From: Chlorogloea sp. CCALA 695
GTDB lineage: Bacteria; Cyanobacteriota; Cyanobacteriia; Cyanobacteriales; Chroococcidiopsidaceae
DNA: 39,602 nt
Direction: 5' to 3'
NCBI RefSeq assembly: GCF_003003885.1
Contig: NZ_PVWN01000045.1
Location: forward strand, 1 to 39,602
Part shown: positions 27,585 through 35,857 of the stretch, piece by piece
How the letters are laid out: each line of letters begins with the position of its first letter
Position numbering within the stretch: the first letter of the stretch is position 1
Notes under the pieces: generated by a model
Databases searched by the model: none
Told to the model about the DNA's origin: nothing
What the model saw: the letters and a program-made list of their open reading frames with translations, nothing else
Position numbers and translations under genes: made by a program

Positions 27585-28139
27585 CTATTTGGGCATTCCA
27601 GCGATGATTGAGTTTCCGTCTAAGACAACAACAATTTCACCGTTGTTTTTTAACCAATAGCCGCGTAAAAATGGTACTAATGCCGCATTTACCGCCGATT
27701 CTGGGGGCGACTGAATCAAGTCGGAATTAAACCATTCCATATCTTCTACGCGGTTGACAGCCAACCCCAGCATGTTTTTACCTGCCGTACTGCTTCCTTG
27801 TCTTCCGCCGGATTGCTGAGAATTGATCACAATTGCCGTATAGAGCGATCGGCTGCTAGTTTGTTGGTACAAGGGCGTACCCCCTAGCAAATAGCCCAAA
27901 TCGACCAGCCACAAAATTTCTCCTCGCCAGTTGTACACGCCAATTACCCAAGGGGGCATATGGGGAATGGGTACAACCTTAGTAGTAGAAACGGTGAATA
28001 CTTCGGTCATTTGATCCACTGGCAAGGCGGCGTTGAGGTCGGGTTCTAAGTGAAAGCGCAAAAACTGCTCTTGCTCTTTTGCTTCTTCGGCGGTTGCCGA
28101 CCCCGTAGAAATGCCTTTAGTCAAAAACTCAGATATCAT
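27585..28139 (-). CDS. pixI: CheW-like adaptor (PixI-type)
   Basis: CheW-domain protein of 184 aa linking the photoreceptors to the CheA-like kinase. The domain starts at FLRFHLEPDLNAALPVDQMTEV and includes PPWVIGVYNWRGEILWLVDLGYLL, typical of CheW. It ends with GYWLKNNGEIVVVLDGNSIIA. The frame opens at TTG 28157, but ATG 28139 is preceded by AGGAGA at good spacing and is chosen. It lies 36 bases after the CheY-like gene. The order PatA-like, CheY, CheW, receptor, receptor, CheA matches pixGHIJ of Synechocystis. Confidence 0.9.
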   Translation of the reverse strand: MISEFLTKGISTGSATAEEAKEQEQFLRFHLEPDLNAALPVDQMTEVFTVSTTKVVPIPHMPPWVIGVYNWRGEILWLVDLGYLLGGTPLYQQTSSRSLYTAIVINSQQSGGRQGSSTAGKNMLGLAVNRVEDMEWFNSDLIQSPPESAVNAALVPFLRGYWLKNNGEIVVVLDGNSIIAGMPK

Positions 28140-28175
28140 CGCTGTCTCCTGCTGCAATGCGCTTATACAAACGCC

Positions 28176-28538
28176 TTATTTGATGAGTTGTTTTACTGTT
28201 TTTAGCAGTTCTTCTTGGTCTACAGGCTTAGTAATGTAAGCATCGGCTCCTTGTTTTTTGCCCCAAAATTTATCCATGTCGGTTGACTTGGTAGAGCAAA
28301 TTACAACCGGGATACCACTGGTAGAGCTTTCGGCTTTGAGATCGCGACACAGTTCAAACCCACTGCGATCGGGCAATACTACATCCAATACAATTAAGTC
28401 TGGTTTTTGGTTGCTAATTTGGGTCATGGCTTCTTTGCCATCGGTAGCGGTAAGTACTGTTAATCCGCCTTTTTGCAGACAGCTAGTAATCACATCCATT
28501 TGGGTAGGAGAATCTTCAACGACTAAAACTGTACTCAT
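28176..28538 (-). CDS. pixH: CheY-like response regulator (PixH-type)
   Basis: Single receiver domain of 120 aa, the standard CheY length. Asp9 (EDS), phospho-accepting Asp52 (IVLDVVLPD), the Thr/Ser position in VICSTKS and Lys in YITKPVD are all visible. The frame extends further upstream to 28592, but MSTVLVVEDS at 28538 is the normal start and has AGGA 9-10 bases before it. In the pix pathway this protein receives phosphate from PixL and may act as phosphate sink or output. Confidence 0.93.
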   Translation of the reverse strand: MSTVLVVEDSPTQMDVITSCLQKGGLTVLTATDGKEAMTQISNQKPDLIVLDVVLPDRSGFELCRDLKAESSTSGIPVVICSTKSTDMDKFWGKKQGADAYITKPVDQEELLKTVKQLIK

Positions 28539-28608
28539 GGTGTTGTCCTGTTTAAAAAAGTTGGGTAATAAAATGAATTTTGGCGAAGGCATTAGGCACT
28601 TTGCCTAA

Positions 28609-29793
28609 CTAATCTTCTACCAATTCGCTGAGATGCTGGCGGGTGGCTTCTAGTACCGTTTCGGCATTAGCTGGTTTGCTCAGAAAACCAGAAGCACCAA
28701 CGATTTTGGCGCGTACGCGGTCGATGATGCCGTCATTTCCAGTGAGGATCACAATCGGTGTATCGCGGAATGCTGATACTTTACGCAGTTGAGTACAAAT
28801 TTCATACCCATTAGTATTGGGCATGATTAGATCCAAGAAAATTAAATCGGGCTTGCGACTCAATAAAGTAGCGATCGCCCGCAAGGAGTCTTGCACACCT
28901 AAAAACCGATAACCTCCAGTTGTGAGAATTTTTTCCATACTCTGGCAAACTAAAGGGCTATCATCGACGCAAGCAATTAGCGGTGCATGAGTGCTTTCGG
29001 CGGCTGGTTTTGGCGCGGAGGGACGAGCAGGAGGCGGAAAATCCGCAAGCTCGATTAGCTCTACTATTCCCGACTTTAAAAATGGCAGTAAAGAGCTAGT
29101 CACTTGAGCCGCATCTCGCTTCATCACTATGCCAAGTTCCCGCAAAGTCCTGTGTCCATCCAATAGTTTGACTAGGTTTTGATAAACCGGAGCCGATACC
29201 TGTTGTTGGAGTTGCGCTTTTTGAGCAATGGTAGGTGCTTGATTGGGATGGCGATCGCTAACGTTTGCTTTTTGCCATAGCATTCTTTGTTGTTGAACTT
29301 CCCCCAGCACTAGCCCTGGGTCTAGCAAAGCTAGTTGAACGGGAACTGATATATGTTCTGGCTTGATTTGAAAACTTACTTGAATTGCTTGAGTAACATC
29401 AAACAATATTTCGCCAACAATTCCATTGATTGTTTTTGCTGCTTGTTCGCGGCTAATTTGGTTGCGTTCTACTCCTAAATGTAATAGTTGATATTCCCAA
29501 GTTGTCACGGCTGACAAGGATGCTGAATTAGAGATATTGACTACTAAGGTTTTTAATTGCCCAATATCAAGCTGCGGACATTGAGCTAATAGGTTTCTTT
29601 GCCAACGTCTCACAGGATGATTGCCCCCAGTCGCGTACAAAATCCTCCCCAAAAACAAGCAAAAATTCCAATCTTGCGCTGTTGTTCCTTCTCTAGCGGT
29701 GCTTTTCACTAGCAAGTTGCCACTGAACTGCTCTTGTTTTAATCCCGCAAGGGTTTTAACTAAATCGTTAGCATTCATAGTTTGAGCAATCAT
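28609..29793 (-). CDS. pixG: PatA-type response regulator (PixG-type): PATAN/DUF4388 plus receiver
   Basis: 394 aa, with an N-terminal PATAN (DUF4388) domain of about 110 residues (LVKTLAGLKQEQFSGNLLVK, then FLGRILYATGGNHPVRRWQR), a helical middle part, a Pro/Ala linker near 260-270, and a C-terminal receiver with Asp321 (FLDLIMPN), TGND and LSKPA. PatA-type regulators are cyanobacterial and, in phototaxis pathways, are thought to act on type IV pilus motor activity. First gene of the operon. No clear Shine-Dalgarno sequence; MNANDL five codons later is an alternative start. Confidence 0.92.
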   Translation of the reverse strand: MIAQTMNANDLVKTLAGLKQEQFSGNLLVKSTAREGTTAQDWNFCLFLGRILYATGGNHPVRRWQRNLLAQCPQLDIGQLKTLVVNISNSASLSAVTTWEYQLLHLGVERNQISREQAAKTINGIVGEILFDVTQAIQVSFQIKPEHISVPVQLALLDPGLVLGEVQQQRMLWQKANVSDRHPNQAPTIAQKAQLQQQVSAPVYQNLVKLLDGHRTLRELGIVMKRDAAQVTSSLLPFLKSGIVELIELADFPPPARPSAPKPAAESTHAPLIACVDDSPLVCQSMEKILTTGGYRFLGVQDSLRAIATLLSRKPDLIFLDLIMPNTNGYEICTQLRKVSAFRDTPIVILTGNDGIIDRVRAKIVGASGFLSKPANAETVLEATRQHLSELVED

Positions 29794-29960
29794 AATTATT
29801 TTTTTAGCTCCAAATATAGGCTTATTTTTTTTTGTTAATTGAGATATATTTGCTCCATGTTTTTAGTGTGGTATTTGCTAGTAAAAATTAGCAACGATAA
29901 TTTTACTGAAAACGTTCATTGCGGTCATTGGTTGGGTGAAGGCGTTTAGAAAAATCGCAA

Positions 29961-29976
29961 ATTTCAAATTTGAAAT
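29961..29976. promoter_or_regulatory. 16-bp A/T-rich palindrome in the pix upstream region
   Basis: ATTTCAAATTTGAAAT is its own reverse complement and lies 168 bases upstream of pixG. It could be an operator for a dimeric regulator. The evidence is symmetry only. Confidence 0.3.
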
Positions 29977-30503
29977 AAAATTTCTTGACATTTTAAAAAG
30001 CTAATAACTTCCTTACCCAATCTTTTCTCGATCATGACATTCCTCTAAATAATCTAGATCCGTATCAACACTGAATTTACTTAGGGCCCTGACAGTGTAC
30101 GTAAGTATTACTGAAACTGTTTATTAAGCTTTGAAACTACCAGGAGTAAGTATTAGAGCTACTTTTGTCCTTAATTTGCTGCTACTTGCTCAAATCAGAC
30201 AGGCGGCTAAAATCTGGAGAAATGTTGAAATTTAAGTTTATAGAGGGAACGAGAAAGTCTTTGGAACTTGAAGCAATGCCAGCAACCACTCGTCGGTAAC
30301 TTATGCCTTCAGATAGGCGATCGCGCCCAAAGTATAAGTAAAAGTACGCACTCTACACTCAAGTTACTGGTTTATACAGTTAAGGGCGACTTCTTCCCCG
30401 CTCAAGAATTCCCACAATAAGCAAATTAAATAAACTTTTCATCGTCAAGTTATTTTTTACTGCTTTGCCAGCTTTGGACATCAATGGATTATAAAGCTCA
30501 AAT

Positions 30504-30573
30504 AAAGCCCTAGTGAATTTACTGATTGTTCACCGAAACTTTACACAAGGAGAAGATGATTCACTAGGACTTT
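30504..30573. repeat. 15-nt inverted repeat with a 40-nt spacer
   Basis: AAAGCCCTAGTGAAT (30504-30518) and the reverse complement of 30559-30573 (AAAGTCCTAGTGAAT) differ at one position. The spacer has no coding potential. It could be a transcript hairpin, or the residue of a small mobile element. No transposase or target duplication is visible. Confidence 0.5.
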
Positions 30574-30711
30574 ACGGTGATTTATAAGGTGCGGATTTAA
30601 GATTGTTACTAAGTAAGTTAGATAGGCTTAGACTTTTCAACTTTCGCTCCTATGCTGATTGGCTCTACCAAAAGTACAAAATGCTTCTATTCATAAATTT
30701 GAGGTAACGCA

Positions 30712-31485
30712 GTGAAAGCAGTGATATTGGCTGGTGGATTAGGTACTCGATTGAGTGAAGAAACCACGATTAAGCCTAAACCAATGGTAGAAATTGGTGG
30801 TCATCCGGTTTTATGGCACATTATGAAAATTTATTCGGCTTATGGCATTAATGATTTCATCATTTGCTGCGGTTATAAAGGCTATGTAATTAAGGAATAT
30901 TTTGCTAACTATTTCTTACATATGTCTGATGTAACTTTTGATATGCGATTCAATCAAATGAATATTCATTGCGGGTATGCGGAGCCTTGGCGCGTGACCT
31001 TGGTAGATACAGGCGATCAAACCATGACAGGAGGAAGGCTAAAGAGAGTAAGAGAGCATATTGGTAATGAGACTTTTTGCTTTACTTACGGCGATGGTGT
31101 TAGTAACGTAAATATTAGAGATTTGGTGACATTTCACAAAGAGCAAAAAACTCTAGCCACTTTAACCGCAAGTCAACCACCAGGACGATTTGGGGCAATT
31201 TGTTTAGGAGAAGAACAAACCAAAATTACTAGCTTTCGAGAAAAACCTGAAGGTGACGGGGCGTGGGTAAATAGTGGTTACTTTGTTTTGGAACCAGAAG
31301 TTATTGACTTCATAGCTGAGGATTCTACAATTTGGGAAAAAGAACCTCTACAAAAGTTAGCAGAAATGGATCAATTGTCAGCTTTCAAACATCCTGATTT
31401 TTGGCAGCCAATGGATACTTTGCGAGACAAAAATTATCTCGAAGAACAATGGCAAAGCGGTAAAGCTCCTTGGAAAGTTTGGTAA
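30712..31485 (+). CDS. rfbF: Glucose-1-phosphate cytidylyltransferase
   Basis: Makes CDP-glucose from CTP and glucose 1-phosphate, the entry step to CDP-deoxysugars; 257 aa, the family length. The nucleotide-binding signature AGGLGTRLSEET leads to KPKPMVEIGGHPVLWHIMKIY, which is characteristic of RfbF rather than RmlA. Also visible are TYGDGVSNV (the metal-binding Asp), TASQPPGRFGA, FREKPEGDGAWVNSGYFVLEPE and FWQPMDTLRDK. The start is GTG, supported by GAGG 7 bases upstream. First gene of the sugar operon; 184 bases separate it from the next gene. Confidence 0.95.
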   Translation: MKAVILAGGLGTRLSEETTIKPKPMVEIGGHPVLWHIMKIYSAYGINDFIICCGYKGYVIKEYFANYFLHMSDVTFDMRFNQMNIHCGYAEPWRVTLVDTGDQTMTGGRLKRVREHIGNETFCFTYGDGVSNVNIRDLVTFHKEQKTLATLTASQPPGRFGAICLGEEQTKITSFREKPEGDGAWVNSGYFVLEPEVIDFIAEDSTIWEKEPLQKLAEMDQLSAFKHPDFWQPMDTLRDKNYLEEQWQSGKAPWKVW

Positions 31486-31669
31486 ATATTTCTGCTTCAA
31501 CCTTTGTTTTTTTCGCTTATGGCAAGTAAATAATACTTACTTATTCTTGATTTAGGTAAGCAAGAAGCTTGAGTTATCAGTTATTCAAATAACAATATAA
31601 ACTGATAGACTGAGAAATATTTAGATTTTAACTACTAGCTTAACATTGGTTCTAAAGGCAAAAATCTTC

Positions 31670-32884
31670 ATGTACGATCTGGCAATTATTGGCGGTGGAA
31701 TTGTTGGTTTAGCTACAGCAATGGCTGCAAGCAAACGTTTTCCCCAAGCGCGAATTGTAGTATTAGAAAAAGAAAGCAAGTGGGCGTACCATCAAACCGG
31801 AAATAATAGCGGCGTAATTCATTCAGGGATTTATTACAAACCTGGAAGTTTTAAAGCAAAGTTTTGTCGAGATGGTAGTCGCTCAATGGTGGAATTTTGT
31901 CAAGCCCATGATATCAGTTATGAAGTTTGCGGTAAAGTAATTGTTGCTACAGAAAACGATCAATTACCCCAACTGGAAAACCTTTATAGGCGGGGTTTAG
32001 AAAACCAATTGAAAGTTACCCAGCTTCAGCGCGAACAAGTAAAAGAAATTGAGCCTCACGTTAGCTGTGTAGCAGGGCTTAAAGTCTTTACAACTGGCAT
32101 TGTAGACTATAAACAGGTATGCCAAAAATATGCCGATTTAGTTCAATCTTTGGGGGGCGAATTACGGCTTAATACCAAAGTTGATAAAATTCGCCAAGTG
32201 GGTGAAAATCAAGTATTAGAGACGAATCAAGGTGCTTTTGAGACGCGCTTTGTAGTCAATTGTGCTGGATTGCATAGCGATCGCATTTCTAAATTATCCC
32301 AAGTAGATCCTCAAGCTAAGATCGTACCTTTTCGCGGGGAATATTACGAACTTACTCCCGAAAAGCGCCACTTAGTCAACACTTTAATTTATCCCGTACC
32401 AAACCCAGATTTTCCTTTTTTGGGCGTTCACTTTACAAAAATGATTGATGGTAGCGTCCACGCTGGGCCCAATGCAGTTTTGAGCTTTAAGCGTGAAGGG
32501 TATAAAAAAACAGACTTTAACTTACGTGACTTTACGGAAGTTATGACCTATCCTGGTTTTTGGAAATTAGCAGCAAAACACGCAGACGAGGGGATCCAGG
32601 AAATCATCCGCTCTTTTAGTAAAACAGCATTTTTGCACAGTTTGCAAAAGTTAATTCCTGAAATTAAAGCCGATGATATAGTGTCAACTCATGCGGGAGT
32701 CCGCGCCCAGGCTTTAAAACGTGATGGTCAGCTTGTAGACGACTTTTTGATAGTTCAGGGCAAAAACTCCGTCCACGTTTGCAATGCACCTTCTCCGGCA
32801 GCGACATCGTCTCTAGAGATTGGCAAAGCGATCGCCCAAGCAATTCCCGAATTACAGCACTTGCAAATTAAAGTTAAAGTATAG
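31670..32884 (+). CDS. lhgO: FAD-dependent L-2-hydroxyglutarate oxidase family protein
   Basis: 404-aa flavoprotein of the LhgO/DAO family, which oxidises L-2-hydroxyglutarate to 2-oxoglutarate. The FAD-binding GGGIVGLATA is near the N-terminus. The family segment HQTGNNSGVIHSGIYYKPGS and the C-terminal STHAGVRAQAL region are conserved. A frame continues to TTG 31646, but the fold starts at MYDLAIIGGG, so ATG 31670 is chosen. It sits 15 bases before an epimerase gene within a sugar operon, which is unexpected for a metabolite-repair enzyme. It may act on a sugar acid or alcohol here (inference). The gene symbol rests on family similarity only. Confidence 0.85.
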   Translation: MYDLAIIGGGIVGLATAMAASKRFPQARIVVLEKESKWAYHQTGNNSGVIHSGIYYKPGSFKAKFCRDGSRSMVEFCQAHDISYEVCGKVIVATENDQLPQLENLYRRGLENQLKVTQLQREQVKEIEPHVSCVAGLKVFTTGIVDYKQVCQKYADLVQSLGGELRLNTKVDKIRQVGENQVLETNQGAFETRFVVNCAGLHSDRISKLSQVDPQAKIVPFRGEYYELTPEKRHLVNTLIYPVPNPDFPFLGVHFTKMIDGSVHAGPNAVLSFKREGYKKTDFNLRDFTEVMTYPGFWKLAAKHADEGIQEIIRSFSKTAFLHSLQKLIPEIKADDIVSTHAGVRAQALKRDGQLVDDFLIVQGKNSVHVCNAPSPAATSSLEIGKAIAQAIPELQHLQIKVKV

Positions 32885-32899
32885 AGTTATACAAACAAA

Positions 32900-33925
32900 A
32901 TGAAAGTATTAGTAACAGGTACAGAAGGCTATCTTGGTTCGTTATTACCGCCCTTATTGATGGAAAAGGGACATGAAGTATTGGGAGTAGATACCGGGTA
33001 TTACAAAGTTGGTTGGCTGTACAACGGGACGACAGTAACCGCTAAAACCCTAAATAAAGATATTCGCCATATAACTACTGAGGATTTGGCGGGAGTAGAT
33101 GCGATCGTACATATGGCAGAATTATCTAACGATCCTACCGGGCAACTTTCGCCAACAATTACTTACGACATTAATCATAAAGGCTCGGTACGCTTGGCAA
33201 ATATAGCCAAAGCTGCGGGAGTCCGGCGGTTTGTGTATATGTCTTCTTGTAGCGTCTATGGCGTAGCAACCGAAGGCGATGTGACCGAATCATCTCCTGT
33301 CAATCCGCAAACAGCTTACGCCGAGTGTAAGACATTTGTGGAGAGAGATTTGCAACTAATGGCAGATGACAACTTCTCACCTACATTTATGCGGAATGCA
33401 ACAGCATTTGGTGCTTCGCCAAGAATGCGTTTTGATATTGTGTTGAACAATTTATCGGGACTTGCTTGGACGACTAAAGAAATTAAAATGATTAGTGATG
33501 GTACGCCTTGGCGACCTTTAGTTCATGCTTTAGATATCTGTAAAGCAATTTATTGTGCGCTAGAAGCACCCCGCGATATTATCCACAACCAAATTTTTAA
33601 TGTTGGCGATACAGCAAATAACTATCGAGTTAAAGAAGTTGCGGAAATTATTGCTAAAACTTTTACTGGTTGTCAGCTAACTTTTGGGGAAAATGGCTCA
33701 GATAACCGCAGTTATCGAGTTGATTTTGAGAAGATTAATAAAAATTTGCCTGGATTTAAGTGCGATTGGAATGCAGAGCGCGGTGCGGAACAGTTATTTA
33801 ATCTATTCCAGCAAATCGATCTAACTTCTGAGGATTTTTTATCTAGAGGATTCACGCGCTTAAAACAATTGGAATATTTGATTCGTACTCAACAAATTGA
33901 TCGAGACTTCTTTTGGATTAAGTAG
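32900..33925 (+). CDS. NAD-dependent epimerase/dehydratase (extended SDR)
   Basis: Extended short-chain dehydrogenase of 341 aa acting on a nucleotide sugar. The Rossmann motif TGTEGYLGS is at residues 7-15 (GxxGxxG). The catalytic Ser is in MSSCSVYG and the Tyr/Lys pair in YAECK (YxxxK). The substrate-binding part includes FMRNATAFGASPRMRFDIV and PLVHALDICKAI. Whether it is an epimerase, reductase or 4,6-dehydratase cannot be decided. No classical CDP-glucose 4,6-dehydratase is seen in the operon, so it is a candidate for that missing step or for C4 reduction. It lies between LhgO-like and methyltransferase genes. Confidence 0.88.
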   Translation: MKVLVTGTEGYLGSLLPPLLMEKGHEVLGVDTGYYKVGWLYNGTTVTAKTLNKDIRHITTEDLAGVDAIVHMAELSNDPTGQLSPTITYDINHKGSVRLANIAKAAGVRRFVYMSSCSVYGVATEGDVTESSPVNPQTAYAECKTFVERDLQLMADDNFSPTFMRNATAFGASPRMRFDIVLNNLSGLAWTTKEIKMISDGTPWRPLVHALDICKAIYCALEAPRDIIHNQIFNVGDTANNYRVKEVAEIIAKTFTGCQLTFGENGSDNRSYRVDFEKINKNLPGFKCDWNAERGAEQLFNLFQQIDLTSEDFLSRGFTRLKQLEYLIRTQQIDRDFFWIK

Positions 33926-33996
33926 TTTGGACAATTAATAGTGTTAATTAAAAGTGTCATCTACTTGCTAAACCTAAATTACCCCTCAAACAATCT

Positions 33997-35232
33997 ATGA
34001 CCACTCAGTGCCGTTTTTGTCACAATCCTCTGCAACATACTTTTGCCGACTTGGGGCTTTCGCCCATTGCCAACGATTACATAAGTAGAGAGCAACTACA
34101 TCGCGCCGAAAAGTTTTATCCTTTGCATACTTATGTCTGTGAAAAATGCTTTTTGGTACAAATAGAAGACTTTGAATCTCCCGAACATATTTTTGGAGAT
34201 GGTGACTACGCCTACTTTTCTTCTTTCTCTGACAGTTGGCTAAAACACGCTAAAGCTTACACCGATTTAATGGTAAAAAACTTTGGATTTGATGCTAGTA
34301 GTCAAGTAATTGAAATAGCTAGTAATGACGGCTATTTGCTGCAATACTTTAAAGAAAAAGGCATCCCAGTTTTAGGAATAGAACCCGCAGGGAATACAGC
34401 GAAAGTAGCAGAGGAAAAAGGCATTCCTAGCTTGGTTAAATTCTTTGGTGTAGAAACGGCTAACGGGCTGGTAGCCGACGGAAAAAAGGCAGATTTATTA
34501 CTAGGAAATAATGTACTAGCTCACGTGCCAGATTTGAATGATTTTGTCGCCGGAATGAAAATTGTTTTGAAGCCAAAGGGCATTATTACAATGGAATTTC
34601 CCCATTTATTGCAACTGATAGAGCAAAATCAGTTTGATACGATTTATCACGAGCATTATTCCTACTATTCATTTTTAACTGTTAGCCAGATTTTCGCTTC
34701 TCATGGAATAACCTTATTTGATGTCGAAGAAATCCCGACTCACGGTGGATCACTGCGGATTTATGGGCAGCACGAGGGGGGAGATCGCCAACTAAGTAAT
34801 CGCGCTACTAAGCTAAAAGAAAAGGAAATTGCCGCCGGGTTAGATAAGTTAGAACCTTACTTAAGTTTTGGCGAAAAAGTTAAGGACACAAAACGCAAAC
34901 TCTTAAGTTTCTTAATTGAAGCAAAATCTCAAGGAAAAGTAATCGCCGCCTACGGTGCGCCAGCTAAAGGCAATACGCTGTTAAACTACTGCGGTGTAAG
35001 GACAGACTTTATTGATTATACCGTTGATCGCAGTCCTTACAAACAAAATTTGCTTTTGCCTGGTACGCATATTCCAATTATGCACCCCGACCATATCAAA
35101 GAAACTAAGCCAGATTACTTACTAATTTTGCCTTGGAATCTTAAAGATGAAATTATTGCCCAAACCTCGTTTATTCGAGAGTGGGGGGGAAGTTTTGTTG
35201 TCCCAATTCCAGAGGTGCAAGTTTTTTCATGA
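33997..35232 (+). CDS. NDP-sugar C-methyltransferase (TylCIII-like)
   Basis: SAM-dependent methyltransferase of 411 aa with the three-part layout of sugar C-3 methyltransferases such as TylCIII. It has an N-terminal zinc-binding module (CRFC near residues 5-8 and CEKC near 48-51), a central Rossmann domain with SAM motif VIEIASNDGYLLQYF, and a C-terminal domain. The catalytic-region signature TIYHEHYSYYS and the THGGSLRIY motif are both present. It would add a branched methyl group to a 4-keto deoxysugar. Its stop overlaps the next gene's start in ATGA, so the two are translationally coupled. Confidence 0.9.
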   Translation: MTTQCRFCHNPLQHTFADLGLSPIANDYISREQLHRAEKFYPLHTYVCEKCFLVQIEDFESPEHIFGDGDYAYFSSFSDSWLKHAKAYTDLMVKNFGFDASSQVIEIASNDGYLLQYFKEKGIPVLGIEPAGNTAKVAEEKGIPSLVKFFGVETANGLVADGKKADLLLGNNVLAHVPDLNDFVAGMKIVLKPKGIITMEFPHLLQLIEQNQFDTIYHEHYSYYSFLTVSQIFASHGITLFDVEEIPTHGGSLRIYGQHEGGDRQLSNRATKLKEKEIAAGLDKLEPYLSFGEKVKDTKRKLLSFLIEAKSQGKVIAAYGAPAKGNTLLNYCGVRTDFIDYTVDRSPYKQNLLLPGTHIPIMHPDHIKETKPDYLLILPWNLKDEIIAQTSFIREWGGSFVVPIPEVQVFS

Positions 35233-35780
35233 TTTTTAATACAACAATTTTACAGGGTGCATTTATTATCGACATTGAGCCAAGATCGGATAGTCGTGGT
35301 TTTTTTTCCCGGACTTTCTGCGCCCAACAATTTATTGAGCATGGTTTAGAGGTTACAAACGTTCAGTGCAGCATCGCTTTTAATCACAAACAGGGAACTA
35401 TTCGGGGGATGCACTACCAAGATCGTCCCCTCGCGGAAGCTAAGTTAGTGCGCTGTACATCTGGCGCTATTTACGATGTAATTGTGGATATGCGCCCTAA
35501 TTCTCGTACTTACTTAGCTCATATTGGCGTAGAACTTAGCGCCGAAAATCGGCGCAGTCTGTACGTTCCAGAAATGTTTGCTCACGGCTATCAAACTTTG
35601 ACCGATGATACAGAAGTTGGGTATCAAATGAATAAGTTATATACACCGGGGTGCGATCGCGGGTTGCGTTATGACGATCCAATTTTAGGCATCCAATGGC
35701 AATTACCAGTTAGTGAAATTGCTGATAAAGACTTAACTTGGTCTTTACTAGAGTCGATGCTAGTGGGAATAGAAAAATAA
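35229..35780 (+). CDS. rfbC: dTDP-4-dehydrorhamnose 3,5-epimerase family protein
   Basis: Cupin-fold sugar 3- and/or 5-epimerase of 183 aa. The family signature is visible: DSRGFFSRTFC, GTIRGMHYQ with the catalytic His, AKLVRCTSGAIYDVIVDMRPNS with the catalytic Asp, and FAHGYQTLTDDTEVGYQ. The open frame extends upstream to 35181, but the conserved protein begins at MIFNTTILQG, whose ATG overlaps the methyltransferase stop (ATGA). In this setting it probably acts on a CDP- or dTDP-4-keto-6-deoxysugar, possibly the methylated one. The symbol rests on family membership, not on known rhamnose synthesis. Confidence 0.9.
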   Translation: MIFNTTILQGAFIIDIEPRSDSRGFFSRTFCAQQFIEHGLEVTNVQCSIAFNHKQGTIRGMHYQDRPLAEAKLVRCTSGAIYDVIVDMRPNSRTYLAHIGVELSAENRRSLYVPEMFAHGYQTLTDDTEVGYQMNKLYTPGCDRGLRYDDPILGIQWQLPVSEIADKDLTWSLLESMLVGIEK

Positions 35781-35857
35781 TTTTTAGGAATTAACAGATG
35801 TTAAAAGCCAAAATCGATGCAAGAGACAGGATCGCACTATTACTTTTTTTGTAACTC

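Larger units (their letters stand above)
29794..30711. other. Gene-free region of about 920 bases between divergent operons
   Basis: No convincing gene is seen. It must hold the pix operon promoter on the minus strand and the sugar operon promoter on the plus strand. It contains a T-rich tract next to pixG (29797-29834), a 16-bp palindrome ATTTCAAATTTGAAAT (29961-29976), a TTGACA at 29985-29990 without a well-placed -10, one HIP1 site near 30316, and an imperfect 15-nt inverted repeat (30504-30518 with 30559-30573). Tiny frames such as 30222-30299 (25 codons) are not supported. Confidence 0.6.

Noticed and set aside
29985-29990. TTGACA as a -35 element
   Set aside because: No acceptable -10 hexamer at 16-18 bases; surrounding DNA is A/T-rich enough for chance.
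30222-30299. Short open frame of 25 codons after GGAGAA
   Set aside because: Too short, ribosome site too close to the ATG, no recognisable features.
30504-30573. Insertion sequence ends
   Set aside because: Only 40 bases between the arms, no transposase and no target-site duplication seen.
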